Assembly (NCBI RefSeq): GCF_000242455.2
Contig: NC_019892.1
Coordinates: 6,272,744 to 6,336,743, forward strand
Source of the DNA: Singulisphaera acidiphila DSM 18658
Lineage (GTDB): Bacteria > Planctomycetota > Planctomycetia > Isosphaerales > Isosphaeraceae
Reading direction: 5' to 3'
Length of the DNA: 64,000 nt
The position numbers and the translations under genes were made by a program. The notes below the pieces were generated by a model. The model saw only the letters and a program-made list of their open reading frames with translations. It did not search any database and was not told where the DNA came from. This document shows, piece by piece, positions 8,734-16,963 of the stretch; within the stretch, counting starts at the first letter, position 1, and each line of letters opens with the position of its first letter.

Positions 8734-10451
8734 GTGCCGTAGCCCTGCGCTGGGAGCATTGACTGGCGTTCGTGGGCGGGATAGATCCAGACGAGGGGAA
8801 CCCCCCACTTCGAGACGACGTAGGCGGGCTGACCGTTTGCGATCAGAGCGCGGTCCCAAGGCTGCAACGCGCCAGGCCGGTTCTGAAGCACGAACCAGGC
8901 GGCCGGCTGTCGCGGGTCGGGGATCAGGTCCGGCTTTAGCCGGCCCGACTGGTGCAGATAGAGCCAGGATGTGGGGAAGGTCGCAAACTCGATTCGCTGG
9001 TTGCGCGGCGTATGGTCGTTCAGCCAGTCGAGCGCGTCCCCCGTCAGCGCATCCCAGAAGTAGGTTGGCTCCATCCCAAGCTTGGCTGCGCCGGGTAGAC
9101 CTCCGACGATCGGGCTGAAATAAGAGAGCGGGACCGGCATCATCAAGGCGATGCTGAGTGCTCCCTCGACCAGGGCGGAAGCGACGATCACCTTGCCCCA
9201 GCGGCCGAAAGATTCGATCAGCGCTGCGGCTCCGAGGCTGGCGACGACCGCCAACATCCCGAACGCGGGCAGGAACTGGCGGACGCCATCGTGCCCGGGA
9301 GTATGCGGCAGCGCGCGGAGCGCCAGGAGGAAGCTCCAGTGGAGGACCGCCAGGATCTCAAAGGGCCGGCTCTTGAACTTGCGGATGGCCTGTCCTGTTC
9401 CCACGATCGCCAGGGCGAGGAACCCGACGGGGGTCACGAACAGGGTCCAGGCCAGGGTGTTGTACCAGGGGAGCGACTGCTTGGGGGTGACGTAGACCTG
9501 CCCGAGAAAGAGCACCGGGATCGGGATCGTCCGGGACCGCGTCAGGTTCGATTCGAGGAACCGGCGCACCCCGTCGATGGGAGCGTTCCACCAGCTTGGG
9601 TTGAACGCATAAAGCGTCAAGGCCGCGATGAGACCGCCAACAAGCAAGGTCAAGAAGCCTCGGCGGCTCCGTTCGACGGCGGTCCAGGCCAGGAACGGGA
9701 GCGGGAGGAACCATCCGGTCAGTTTGCAGTCGGCCGCCCAGCCGGCGAGCAGGCCGAAGAGAATGACCCATCCCCACCTCGGCGATCGGCTTTCGACGGT
9801 CGTTTGGGTGAGGGGGAGGACGGCCTCGGCGAAGGCGATCAAGGCCAGGACCCAGAGGCTGGCGAGGATGGCATCGACCGTCGCATAGTGCCCGTTGGCG
9901 AACAGGTTCGGTTGGAAGACCCAGGCGCCGGCGGCGAGAGTCGCCGCCCATCGCCCCCTGCGCTGGGCGGCAAAGGTCCAGAGTGCTCCGGCCGTGAGGC
10001 TGAAGAGGAGCATCGGCCCAAGCCGAGCGCGCGGTAGCTCGTCCCAGCGTGGAGTTAGGAGGTCGCCGGCCAGGCCGACGATCGCATAGAAGGGGGGATG
10101 GCCGTGCGGCTCTTCACGGGCAAAGGGCCAGAACCAGGCGAGCACGTCCTTATCGAAAAGCTGGGCACGGGTGCGAATCTGGTCGGGACGGGGGGCGGGG
10201 TAGCGGTCCTGCTGGACCAGTTCCAAGTTGGGGTTGGGAGGCTGCCAGGTCGCCGCGAACCGCTCAGGATCGCGGAGGGCGCGGAACCAGGCGCGGATCC
10301 GAGCTTCGCGACCCAGTGTGAATCCCTCGTCCCAGACGATCGAGAGCCGAGACTCGGTCGCGATCATCAGGAGGAGCGTCGATGCGGCAACAGCCAACCC
10401 CCAGGCCCGGAAGGTCCAGCGGCGGGGGCGGTGGGGATCTGGTCCGCTCAC
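8727..10451 (-). CDS. GT39-type (ArnT/PMT-like) membrane glycosyltransferase
   Basis: A polytopic membrane protein of about 574 residues. The first membrane helix is followed by 'IVWDEGFTLGREARIRAWF', which fits the acidic D-E motif of the first periplasmic loop in polyprenyl-phosphate sugar transferases (GT39/GT-C fold). Many hydrophobic helices follow, then a soluble C-terminal part. It would move a sugar from a lipid carrier to a protein or lipid outside the inner membrane. The GTG at 10451, preceded by GAGG, is preferred; an in-frame TTG at 10520 would add 23 residues. The 3' end overlaps the thioredoxin lipoprotein gene by 7 bp on the opposite strand. Confidence 0.75.
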   Translation of the reverse strand: MSGPDPHRPRRWTFRAWGLAVAASTLLLMIATESRLSIVWDEGFTLGREARIRAWFRALRDPERFAATWQPPNPNLELVQQDRYPAPRPDQIRTRAQLFDKDVLAWFWPFAREEPHGHPPFYAIVGLAGDLLTPRWDELPRARLGPMLLFSLTAGALWTFAAQRRGRWAATLAAGAWVFQPNLFANGHYATVDAILASLWVLALIAFAEAVLPLTQTTVESRSPRWGWVILFGLLAGWAADCKLTGWFLPLPFLAWTAVERSRRGFLTLLVGGLIAALTLYAFNPSWWNAPIDGVRRFLESNLTRSRTIPIPVLFLGQVYVTPKQSLPWYNTLAWTLFVTPVGFLALAIVGTGQAIRKFKSRPFEILAVLHWSFLLALRALPHTPGHDGVRQFLPAFGMLAVVASLGAAALIESFGRWGKVIVASALVEGALSIALMMPVPLSYFSPIVGGLPGAAKLGMEPTYFWDALTGDALDWLNDHTPRNQRIEFATFPTSWLYLHQSGRLKPDLIPDPRQPAAWFVLQNRPGALQPWDRALIANGQPAYVVSKWGVPLVWIYPAHERQSMLPAQGYGTQ

Positions 10452-10557
10452 AACGACCTCGAATGAAGCGAAAAACGACGCGAGGGGCCACGAAGGGCCC
10501 CTCTCTTTTGATTGCCGCAAGACTACAATGTCGCGGAGTTCGCCGACGCCTTACCTC

Positions 10558-11061
10558 TTACACGGAGGTCGTCGCCAACTCGCCGTTGACGGTTTGCCAC
10601 TCGGTGGCGACGGAACGAATCAGAGCGATCTCATTGCAGTTGGGAAAGAGGGGACAACGCACGCACTCATTCCAGATCTTGTGCGGCAGGTCGGCCTTCT
10701 CGATCCGATGGTAGCCGCATTTCTCGAAGAAATCGGCCACATAGGTGAGCGTGAACACCGTCTTGATCTCGAGGAGGCGGGACGCCTCCCAGCAAGAATC
10801 AAGAAGCGCTCGCCCCACGCCACGCCCATGGGCATGCTCGGAGACTGCCAGGCATTTCAGTTCGGCAAGGTCTTCCCAAAACACATGCAGGGCAACACAA
10901 CCGATGATTTGACCGTTGTCGTCAGTGGCCACGAGAAACTCTCGGATCGATTCATAGAGTTCTCCCAACGACCGGCGGATCATCAGTTTTCGATCGGCGA
11001 ACGTGCGAATCAGTTCCTGAATGGCGGGCACGTCGCCAACTCGCGCGGGACGAATGTTCAA
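10558..11061 (-). CDS. argA: GNAT amino-acid N-acetyltransferase, ArgA-like
   Basis: A single-domain GNAT acetyltransferase of about 167 residues. 'IRPARVGDVPAIQELIRTF' opens the fold, 'LKCLAVSEHAHGRGVGRALL' holds the acetyl-CoA binding Q/R-x-x-G-x-G/A loop, and 'FFEKCGYHRIEKADLP' with the C-terminal 'ECVRCPLFPNCNEIA' match short stand-alone N-acetylglutamate synthases of arginine biosynthesis. The Cys-rich tail (C-x2-C-x5-C) is typical of that subgroup. The start is uncertain: the TTG at 11061 follows GGGGGG by 8 bases, while a GTG at 11130 would add 23 residues of low-complexity sequence. No other arginine genes are nearby. Another GNAT substrate is possible. Confidence 0.75.
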   Translation of the reverse strand: MNIRPARVGDVPAIQELIRTFADRKLMIRRSLGELYESIREFLVATDDNGQIIGCVALHVFWEDLAELKCLAVSEHAHGRGVGRALLDSCWEASRLLEIKTVFTLTYVADFFEKCGYHRIEKADLPHKIWNECVRCPLFPNCNEIALIRSVATEWQTVNGELATTSV

Positions 11062-11204
11062 TCGAGGAATCCCCCCAAACCCCGGCTTTGACCCCGGGCG
11101 TTCTTGCCTTGACCCGACGAGCCCTCGCACGTTTCGGGCGCTCGCGGGCGAACGGAATATTGTAAGTCGTCAGATTTTGGAATCAATACCGTGCCGGTCG
11201 ACAC

Positions 11205-11849
11205 TCAGAAATGGCGGGCAGGCTCTCGTTGCGGAGTCTGAACGGCAGCCTGGCTGGCCTGGGCTTGGCGATAGGGGAGCACGCGTTCGCGGTAGAACGA
11301 TTCCATGTGCCGATAGTCGGGGCCGTGGGAAACCTCCACGAGTCCGAACGTCTGGGAGATCTCTTCAGTCGCCTGCTCCAGGGTCCAACCGCAATACTTG
11401 GTGCGATAAGCGATCTGGACCATCGATGTGCGATTGATGCCATGATGGCAATGGAAATAGACCGGCTGATTCTTGGGGTCGGCCAAGACGGCGGCGGCCT
11501 CCTCGAGGAGGTCGGAGATCACCCGCCAGTCCCCCTCTCCGCGTTGGTCGACGATCGGGATATGCACCCAACGGTAGCCCAACTCCCGCGCCATGGCCTT
11601 CTCGCGAATGGCCAATGGGTGGGTGGGGGGATGAGCCAAGGCCAAGACTGTCTTGACTTTGTAGTTTTCGACGACACGTCGCATCGGCCAGGACTGTTGC
11701 CAGGCCCCCCGATAGATCTTGCCCGGTACGACGACCGCAAACTGGTCGGCGAAGACGTAGTCGTGACCGTGTCTCCAGACCTGTTGGGCTGTCAGGCATC
11801 CCAGTGCGCCCACCAAACCGCGGCGAATCCATTTGCGTCGGCTGACCAT
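11205..11849 (-). CDS. Dual-specificity/tyrosine phosphatase-like protein, membrane anchored
   Basis: A 214-residue protein with the cysteine phosphatase signature H-C-x5-R-[ST] seen as HCHHGINRTS (Cys134, Arg140). A likely general-acid Asp lies in 'PIVDQRGEGDW' (about 101). An N-terminal basic stretch plus hydrophobic segment (about 5-25) suggests a signal or anchor, placing the catalytic domain outside the cytoplasm. Similar domains occur in 'protein tyrosine phosphatase' and phosphoinositide phosphatase-like bacterial proteins; the substrate is not predictable. ATG 11849 is used; a GTG three codons upstream is also in frame. It stands alone between opposite-facing genes. Confidence 0.85.
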   Translation of the reverse strand: MVSRRKWIRRGLVGALGCLTAQQVWRHGHDYVFADQFAVVVPGKIYRGAWQQSWPMRRVVENYKVKTVLALAHPPTHPLAIREKAMARELGYRWVHIPIVDQRGEGDWRVISDLLEEAAAVLADPKNQPVYFHCHHGINRTSMVQIAYRTKYCGWTLEQATEEISQTFGLVEVSHGPDYRHMESFYRERVLPYRQAQASQAAVQTPQREPARHF

Positions 11850-12104
11850 GAGGAGCACACTCCGGTACGAGGCAGGGATTCCGTTCCAGGCGGGGGTCGG
11901 GGATCGTAGCAGACACCCGATTGACCAGCAAGGGAAGTCAGACTGTCGGAACCTGCCTCATTTCAAACACTATCGGTTTCTTCGACCCCCATCTCCAAAG
12001 CCAACGCCCGGGTCGTTGACTTTGGCTTCGCCTCAGGCCGGAGATCGGTTAAGATTGGCCGCTGGCTGTCCTCACAGGGAATGCTCTTCAAGCCGAGGTC
12101 AAGG

Positions 12105-13697
12105 ATGACGTCGCGTCTCGCACTCTGGCTCCTGATCGTGGTCTCCGCCTCGCTTCGCCTCGCCTGGGCCGCTTCGCTCGAGTTGGGCAATGACGAAGCC
12201 TACCACTATCTCTTCGCGACCCATCATGACTGGAGCTATTTCGATCACCCACCCATGCTGGCGCTGGTGGAACGACTCGGAATCGTGCTTTCCGGGGGTG
12301 TCGTCTCGGCGTTCCACTTGCGACTCGGGTTTATCTTGCTCTTCGCGGGTTCAACCTGGTTGATGGCGCGGCTGACCGAGCGTTTTTATGGGCCTCGAGC
12401 GGGGTTGCTCGCGGCCTTCGCCCTGAACGTGACGGCCTATCACAGCGTGGCGGTAGGGACCTTTGTGCTTCCCGACGGTCCGCTCCTCTTCTTCTGGCTC
12501 CTGACGCTTGACCGGCTCGCGGTGGCCATCGATTCGGGAGGAAGACTCAGGCCATGGTTCGAGGTCGGGGTTGCCTGGGGCGCGGCGATGCTCAGCAAGT
12601 ATCACGCGGTCTTTCTCCCGATGGGGACCGTTCTCTATTTCGTCCTCGAGCCCAAGGCGCGGTTCTGGCTCCGGCGTTCTGGGCCCTATGTGGCGATCGC
12701 GATCGGGCTTGCCCTGTTTTCACCTGTGATCTGGTGGAACGCGACGCATGGATGGGCCTCGTTTGCCTTCCAAGGGGGGCGCGCCCTTGGCGGTTTGAGG
12801 TTCCGGCCCGAAACGTTGGCCGCAGCTTTGTTGGGGCAGGCGCTTTATCTCTTTCCCTGGATCTGGGTGGCGCTTGTCTTGATCCTGGTTCGCAAGGGAC
12901 GCCAGTTTTACTCCGAGGTCGGGTCCCCATCCGAATCCGAGTGGGCCGATCGGTTCTTGCTCTGTCAGGCCATTGTTCCGCTGTCCGTCTTCATGGCGGT
13001 CGCCTGCACCCGGTCGGTCTTGCCGCACTGGACCCTCGTGGCCTTTCTCTCGCTTTTCCCGATGCTCGGTCGGAAGTGGGCCGACGAGCCGGTGCATCTC
13101 ACTCGCCGGGTTGTCGGATTCTCGGCGCTCCTGCTCGTTGCCGGAACGGTGGTCCTTGTTCAGACCAGGACGGGCGTATTCCAGCAAGGGGGGGAGGGAA
13201 CCCTGGGGCTTCTCAAGGTTTCGCGTGACCCGACGCTCGACCTCTATGGATGGGACGCGGTGGGTCGTGAATTGGAGCGTCGCGGATTGCTCGATCGGCC
13301 CAACACCTTCCTGTTCACAAGTAACTGGTACTACAGCGGGCACATCGCGTTTGCGACCCGGAAGCACTCCACACCCGTCGCCTGCTATAGTGCGGGGGAT
13401 GCCCGGAGCTTCTCCTTCTGGAGTAAGCCGGACGACTGGCTGGGGCAGGATGGGATCCTCATCTCCATGAACGGGCGTTCGATCGAGCCCGACTGCTTTG
13501 ATCGCTACTTTTCGCGGATCGAGCAGATCGGTGAATTCGAGGTGAAACGCTCCGGAGCGCCGATCCGCAAGATCCGCCTGTTTCACTGCGTTCGTCAGAA
13601 TGCGCCTTTTCCGTTCAACAAACCGCGCCCCCCCTCATCGGTTCGGACGATGGCCCAGAGATTGACCGGGGGGAGTGTGCTGCCTCTCATGCGTTGA
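12105..13697 (+). CDS. GT39-type membrane glycosyltransferase (PMT_2-like)
   Basis: A polytopic membrane protein of about 530 residues. The N-terminal helix (about 5-25) is followed by 'LELGNDEAYHYLFATHHDW' and 'YFDHPPMLALVERLG', a hallmark of the PMT_2/GT39 group; the D-E pair is the catalytic acidic motif and the H-P-P is conserved. About ten more hydrophobic segments and a soluble C-terminal domain with 'FTSNWYYSGHIAF' follow. It probably transfers a lipid-linked sugar at the outer face of the inner membrane. The start at ATG 12105 is preceded by GAGG at 6 bases; an ATG at 12081 is an alternative. It is unrelated in detail to the other GT39 gene at 8727-10451. Confidence 0.85.
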   Translation: MTSRLALWLLIVVSASLRLAWAASLELGNDEAYHYLFATHHDWSYFDHPPMLALVERLGIVLSGGVVSAFHLRLGFILLFAGSTWLMARLTERFYGPRAGLLAAFALNVTAYHSVAVGTFVLPDGPLLFFWLLTLDRLAVAIDSGGRLRPWFEVGVAWGAAMLSKYHAVFLPMGTVLYFVLEPKARFWLRRSGPYVAIAIGLALFSPVIWWNATHGWASFAFQGGRALGGLRFRPETLAAALLGQALYLFPWIWVALVLILVRKGRQFYSEVGSPSESEWADRFLLCQAIVPLSVFMAVACTRSVLPHWTLVAFLSLFPMLGRKWADEPVHLTRRVVGFSALLLVAGTVVLVQTRTGVFQQGGEGTLGLLKVSRDPTLDLYGWDAVGRELERRGLLDRPNTFLFTSNWYYSGHIAFATRKHSTPVACYSAGDARSFSFWSKPDDWLGQDGILISMNGRSIEPDCFDRYFSRIEQIGEFEVKRSGAPIRKIRLFHCVRQNAPFPFNKPRPPSSVRTMAQRLTGGSVLPLMR

Positions 13698-13849
13698 TGG
13701 ACGCCGCCATCGATCGGGGCCCCGCCGACGTTGCCGCAACCTGTAGAATCACAACGGTCTGCCGGTAGAATCATGCGAGAGGCCGAATCCAGAGGGGTCA
13801 ATGTCCTCGAAACCGAGTGAGTTCCGATCTGTGGGCGGGGGTAGGGCGA

Positions 13850-15259
13850 ATGAATAATGAGCCGATCGTCCTACGCGAACGATCGACGGGACCCATCTCG
13901 AAAGTCGTCGGCCTTTATCAGACGCTCTTGAGGCGGAGCCTCGAGCACTTCTTTCCTGATGGGATCTTGGAGGCGGCAGGGGACCGAAGCTTCATCGAGT
14001 GGGATGGTCAGTCACCCGAGGAACATTACCGGTTGGGCGACGACCCCGACGGGCTCGGCGTCGAGATCGAATGGTTTCGGACCCGTTACCTCTACCTTCC
14101 CGGCAGTCCAGCTCCGTTTCTGCCCGCCGAGCGGCGATTGATTGAGGTGGTCCTCCAAGCTCTCGACCTGCGCTTTCGGGGCTTGTTCGACCTGGATGTG
14201 GCCAACCGGATCGAGCGGTTCCACTACGCCAGTGAAGACCTGATCATTTCTGACTTCCTGGGCGGCGACGACCATTTTCGGATCCCGGCTGCCCTGGAGG
14301 CGCTCCGGGTTGCGGCGCTCTCCACGTATGAAAACCGCCGTGTCTCGCTGGGCACGCTCCTGCTCGGGACTCCCTACGACCCGGCCGCACCCGAGTGGGT
14401 CAACCCCGATGGTGCTCCTCGGTTTAACACGCGGTTGACGGCGATCAAAGGTTTCCATCGCCTCTGTGACGGTGTGCAGACGCTGTTCCTAGTCGACCAG
14501 CAGGGGGAGCTGACCCGCACTGTGGACATTGGACGCTGGGCCGAGAAGGTTCAAGGGGCTGCGCCGCTGGAGACTCCCTGTCCTCGCGCCTATGTGAATC
14601 ATGCCAAGGCAACCCGGTCGGGAGGTCACATCTGCCTGGTGCTGACCCCTTCGCAAGAGATCAAGGTGTTCGCCGAGGGGGTGTTGCGGTTCGCCTTCAG
14701 CGATGCGCGCTGGCGGCTCCTCGACATCCCGACCAAGTTCGCCACCTGGTGCAAGGCGATCGGTAAGTCGTGTCCGAACGATCTTGCCTTGAGGCTCTTC
14801 CAGGCGGCCTTGAACCTGGCGGAAGATCGCAAAGGCGCCTTGTTTGTCGTGCTCCGTGATCCCGGTTCATCGATTCCGCAACTGATTGCTCCTACCGATC
14901 GGATCGTTGAGGAAGTGGCCACCGACGATCCCCACGACCCTGAAAATCTCTCGCCCCGTATGGCGAAGCAATCGCTCCACCATGTCGCCCGCAATCAGAC
15001 CCTCACCGACCTCGATCCGACCGTCCTGGAAGCTCTGGCCGGGATCGACGGCGCCGTGGTGACCGACCTTGACGGCCGTCTGCTCACCTTCGGCGCCATC
15101 CTCAAGATCGATCCCGAAGCGCTCAAGATCGCTCGCGCCGTCGAGGGTGCGAGAACCTTGGCCGCCATCGCCGCGTCATACCACGGTCCCGTGCTCAAGG
15201 TCAGCGAAGACGGCTACCTGACGATGTACCTTGGTGGTCGGCGGGTCTGGGGGATCTAA
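13850..15259 (+). CDS. DAC (diadenylate cyclase-like) domain protein with DACNV-like N-terminal region
   Basis: 469 residues. The C-terminal third reads like a DisA_N/DAC nucleotide cyclase: 'GALFVVLRDP' (about 340), 'IDGAVVTDLDGRLLTFGAIL' with the D400-G-A motif, and 'EGARTLAAIAASYHG' where the canonical R-H-R is R435-T-L, followed by 'KVSEDGYLTMYL'. The spacing of the two motifs (35 residues) is close to that of DisA. The long N-terminal half has no match I can name exactly but fits the DACNV class of putative sensor domains described with DAC enzymes. If active it would make c-di-AMP; the altered second motif makes this uncertain. ATG 13850 is chosen (GGGG/AGGG upstream); a GTG at 13817 adds 11 residues. 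The stop overlaps the antitoxin gene by 4 bp. Confidence 0.75.
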   Translation: MNNEPIVLRERSTGPISKVVGLYQTLLRRSLEHFFPDGILEAAGDRSFIEWDGQSPEEHYRLGDDPDGLGVEIEWFRTRYLYLPGSPAPFLPAERRLIEVVLQALDLRFRGLFDLDVANRIERFHYASEDLIISDFLGGDDHFRIPAALEALRVAALSTYENRRVSLGTLLLGTPYDPAAPEWVNPDGAPRFNTRLTAIKGFHRLCDGVQTLFLVDQQGELTRTVDIGRWAEKVQGAAPLETPCPRAYVNHAKATRSGGHICLVLTPSQEIKVFAEGVLRFAFSDARWRLLDIPTKFATWCKAIGKSCPNDLALRLFQAALNLAEDRKGALFVVLRDPGSSIPQLIAPTDRIVEEVATDDPHDPENLSPRMAKQSLHHVARNQTLTDLDPTVLEALAGIDGAVVTDLDGRLLTFGAILKIDPEALKIARAVEGARTLAAIAASYHGPVLKVSEDGYLTMYLGGRRVWGI

Positions 15260-15489
15260 AGCGGTGAATGAAAGCATGGCTGGTGCTGGTTGTGGCGTTC
15301 GGACAGTTGTGGATCGCCTGTATCCATGGGTTGGCTCAGTAATTCATAGATCCGCTTCAGATGTGGAGACGAACTGGCAGGCTCGCTACCCTGCCTGGGC
15401 TCGAAGGTGACTTCGCTCCCCTCGGGTAAATCGACCGGCGTGGTTGGGCGAAAGACGCCGTTTTCGTAAATGGCATGGATCGTCTTCAT
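15256..15489 (-). CDS. AF2212-like (DUF104) antitoxin
   Basis: A 77-residue protein whose start 'MKTIHAIYENGVFRP' and 'VDLPEGSEVTFEPR' are characteristic of AF2212-like antitoxins, small proteins that usually pair with a PIN-domain (VapC-type) RNase toxin. The end 'DTGDPQLSERHNQHQP' is where family members I recall finish; here six more residues follow. No PIN gene is present on either side: downstream the gene runs tail-to-tail into the DAC protein gene with 4 bp overlap, and upstream is a repeat. It may be an orphan left after toxin loss, or act with a toxin elsewhere. Confidence 0.7.
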   Translation of the reverse strand: MKTIHAIYENGVFRPTTPVDLPEGSEVTFEPRQGSEPASSSPHLKRIYELLSQPMDTGDPQLSERHNQHQPCFHSPL

Positions 15490-15591
15490 AAGTATAGCCT
15501 TAATTTCGTTTGGGATCTCTCCCTACCATTTTCCCGACCAGTCCGTGTTCTCATGAGTTCATCCAGGCGGCCTTCGTAAAGTGTCTTATGG

Positions 15592-15698
15592 CTTGTAGGG
15601 TGGGCTCGTCTCACCTGCCTTTTACAAAAAGGCTAGGCGGGAGTGGAGCCACTACCCCCCTCAGGGCAAAACCTGGTGGGTTGTGCCCACCCTACAAG
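15592..15698. repeat. Palindromic repeat element (REP/MITE-like)
   Basis: A perfect 14-bp inverted repeat, CTTGTAGGGTGGGC at 15592-15605 and GCCCACCCTACAAG at 15685-15698, bounds a 107-bp element. Inside is a second imperfect stem (around CCTGCCTTTT 15615-15624 and AAAAGGC-AGGCGGG 15627-15641). The design is that of a non-coding mobile palindromic element. It lies in the gap between the antitoxin gene and korB, both on the minus strand, and might fold in RNA and influence either. Confidence 0.7.
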
Positions 15699-15717
15699 AG
15701 TTGGATAGGCCTCTCGG

Positions 15718-16770
15718 TCAGATCGTCGTCATAATCGCCTCGAGAGTCTCTCGCGAAGGCCGGAGCGATTCATCGGGCAGAAGGGCCAGCGGCGTTTCGG
15801 TCATTCCTTGCATGGTGACGAAGTCGGGGCGGTCGGGGGCGAGGTAGAGCAGGCCGGTGAGGAACTCCTGGCGTTCTTGGCTTTCGATCAAGAGCCGGAG
15901 GGCCGAGGGCCGGTCCGTCACCTTGTGCTCGTCGTGCCGTAGGGCGCGAAGTACGATCCAGGAACCGTCGTGAAGCTGGACCCGGGTGGTTTCCCCTGCC
16001 TTCTGTTCGACCTCGATCTCGGCGAGCCGGGGGACGAAGCCCACGTCATGGAGCGGTTCCTCGTGCTCCCGGGCCCACTCCCAGCTCTTGGTTGAACTCG
16101 CGAAGTCGTTGAAGGTGACGCAGGGACTGATGATGTCGAGCACCGCGAGCCCTTGGTGGTTCAGGGCGGCTTTCAAAAGCGGGACGAGCTGTTTCTTGTC
16201 GCCCGCGAACGAGCGGGCGACAAACGTGGCGCCGGCGGTGACGGCTTCCATGCAGAGGTCGAACGGCGGGATCGTGTTTTCTTCGCCGGTCTCCCGGCGT
16301 AGGTGAGCATGCAAGTCGGCGGTGGCCGAGAACTGGCCTTTGGTCAGGCCATAGCAGCCGTTGTCCTCGACGACGTAGACCAAGGGCAAATTGCGCCGGC
16401 AGGCATGCTTGAATTGTCCCATGCCGATGTTTGCCGTATCACCATCACCGCTGATCCCGATGTTCAGCAGGCTCCGATTGGCGACCGCAGCCCCGGTGGC
16501 GACTGACGGCATCCGGCCGTGCAGTGCGTTGAAACCGTGGCTGTACTGCAGGAAGTAGGCGGGGGTCTTGCTCGAGCAGCCGATGCCGCTGAACTTGACG
16601 GTCTTGTAGGGGTTGACCCCGACGGCCTTGCAGGCCTCGACGAGGTAGCTGGTGATGCTGTTGTGCCCACAGCCCTTGCAGAGTGTGGAGGGGAGACCCT
16701 GGAACGCCAGGGTCGGGAGGGACATTCGGCGTCCCTCACTCTCGATGAGGATCATTGAGTCGGTGGCCAT
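15718..16770 (-). CDS. korB: 2-oxoacid:ferredoxin oxidoreductase, beta subunit
   Basis: 350 residues, the thiamine-diphosphate-binding beta subunit. 'LCKGCGHNSITSYLVEAC' and 'GIGCSSKTPAYF' carry the conserved cysteines of the family; 'ISGDGDTANIGMGQFKHACR' and 'VEDNGCYGLTKGQFS' form the ThDP/Mg site (GDGD...N). With the alpha subunit encoded upstream it would oxidise a 2-oxoacid such as 2-oxoglutarate to the acyl-CoA, reducing ferredoxin. The N-terminal 'MATDSMILIESEGRR' could be shortened to a later Met. The gene follows korA on the same strand after 193 bases, so the two are probably one operon. Confidence 0.92.
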   Translation of the reverse strand: MATDSMILIESEGRRMSLPTLAFQGLPSTLCKGCGHNSITSYLVEACKAVGVNPYKTVKFSGIGCSSKTPAYFLQYSHGFNALHGRMPSVATGAAVANRSLLNIGISGDGDTANIGMGQFKHACRRNLPLVYVVEDNGCYGLTKGQFSATADLHAHLRRETGEENTIPPFDLCMEAVTAGATFVARSFAGDKKQLVPLLKAALNHQGLAVLDIISPCVTFNDFASSTKSWEWAREHEEPLHDVGFVPRLAEIEVEQKAGETTRVQLHDGSWIVLRALRHDEHKVTDRPSALRLLIESQERQEFLTGLLYLAPDRPDFVTMQGMTETPLALLPDESLRPSRETLEAIMTTI

Positions 16771-16963
16771 GATGAGTCGATCGCCTCTTGGGGGGAGAGC
16801 CAGAGAGTGGGTCAGTCATTGGCACGAAATCAGTGTCTGGGGCGAGCCTTCGCCAAGAACGGGGGGGATGAGCGAGTCCGAGGGGTTGGGATGCGAAACC
16901 AACAACAGAAGGGTCGGCAGGACCGTTCCTTTCTCGTTTCGCTCGTCCCCCGGGCCATGATCA

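Noticed and set aside
9291..10037. 248-codon plus-strand frame
   Set aside because: It is antisense to the membrane glycosyltransferase and its product is Gly/Glu/Arg-rich without a family pattern.
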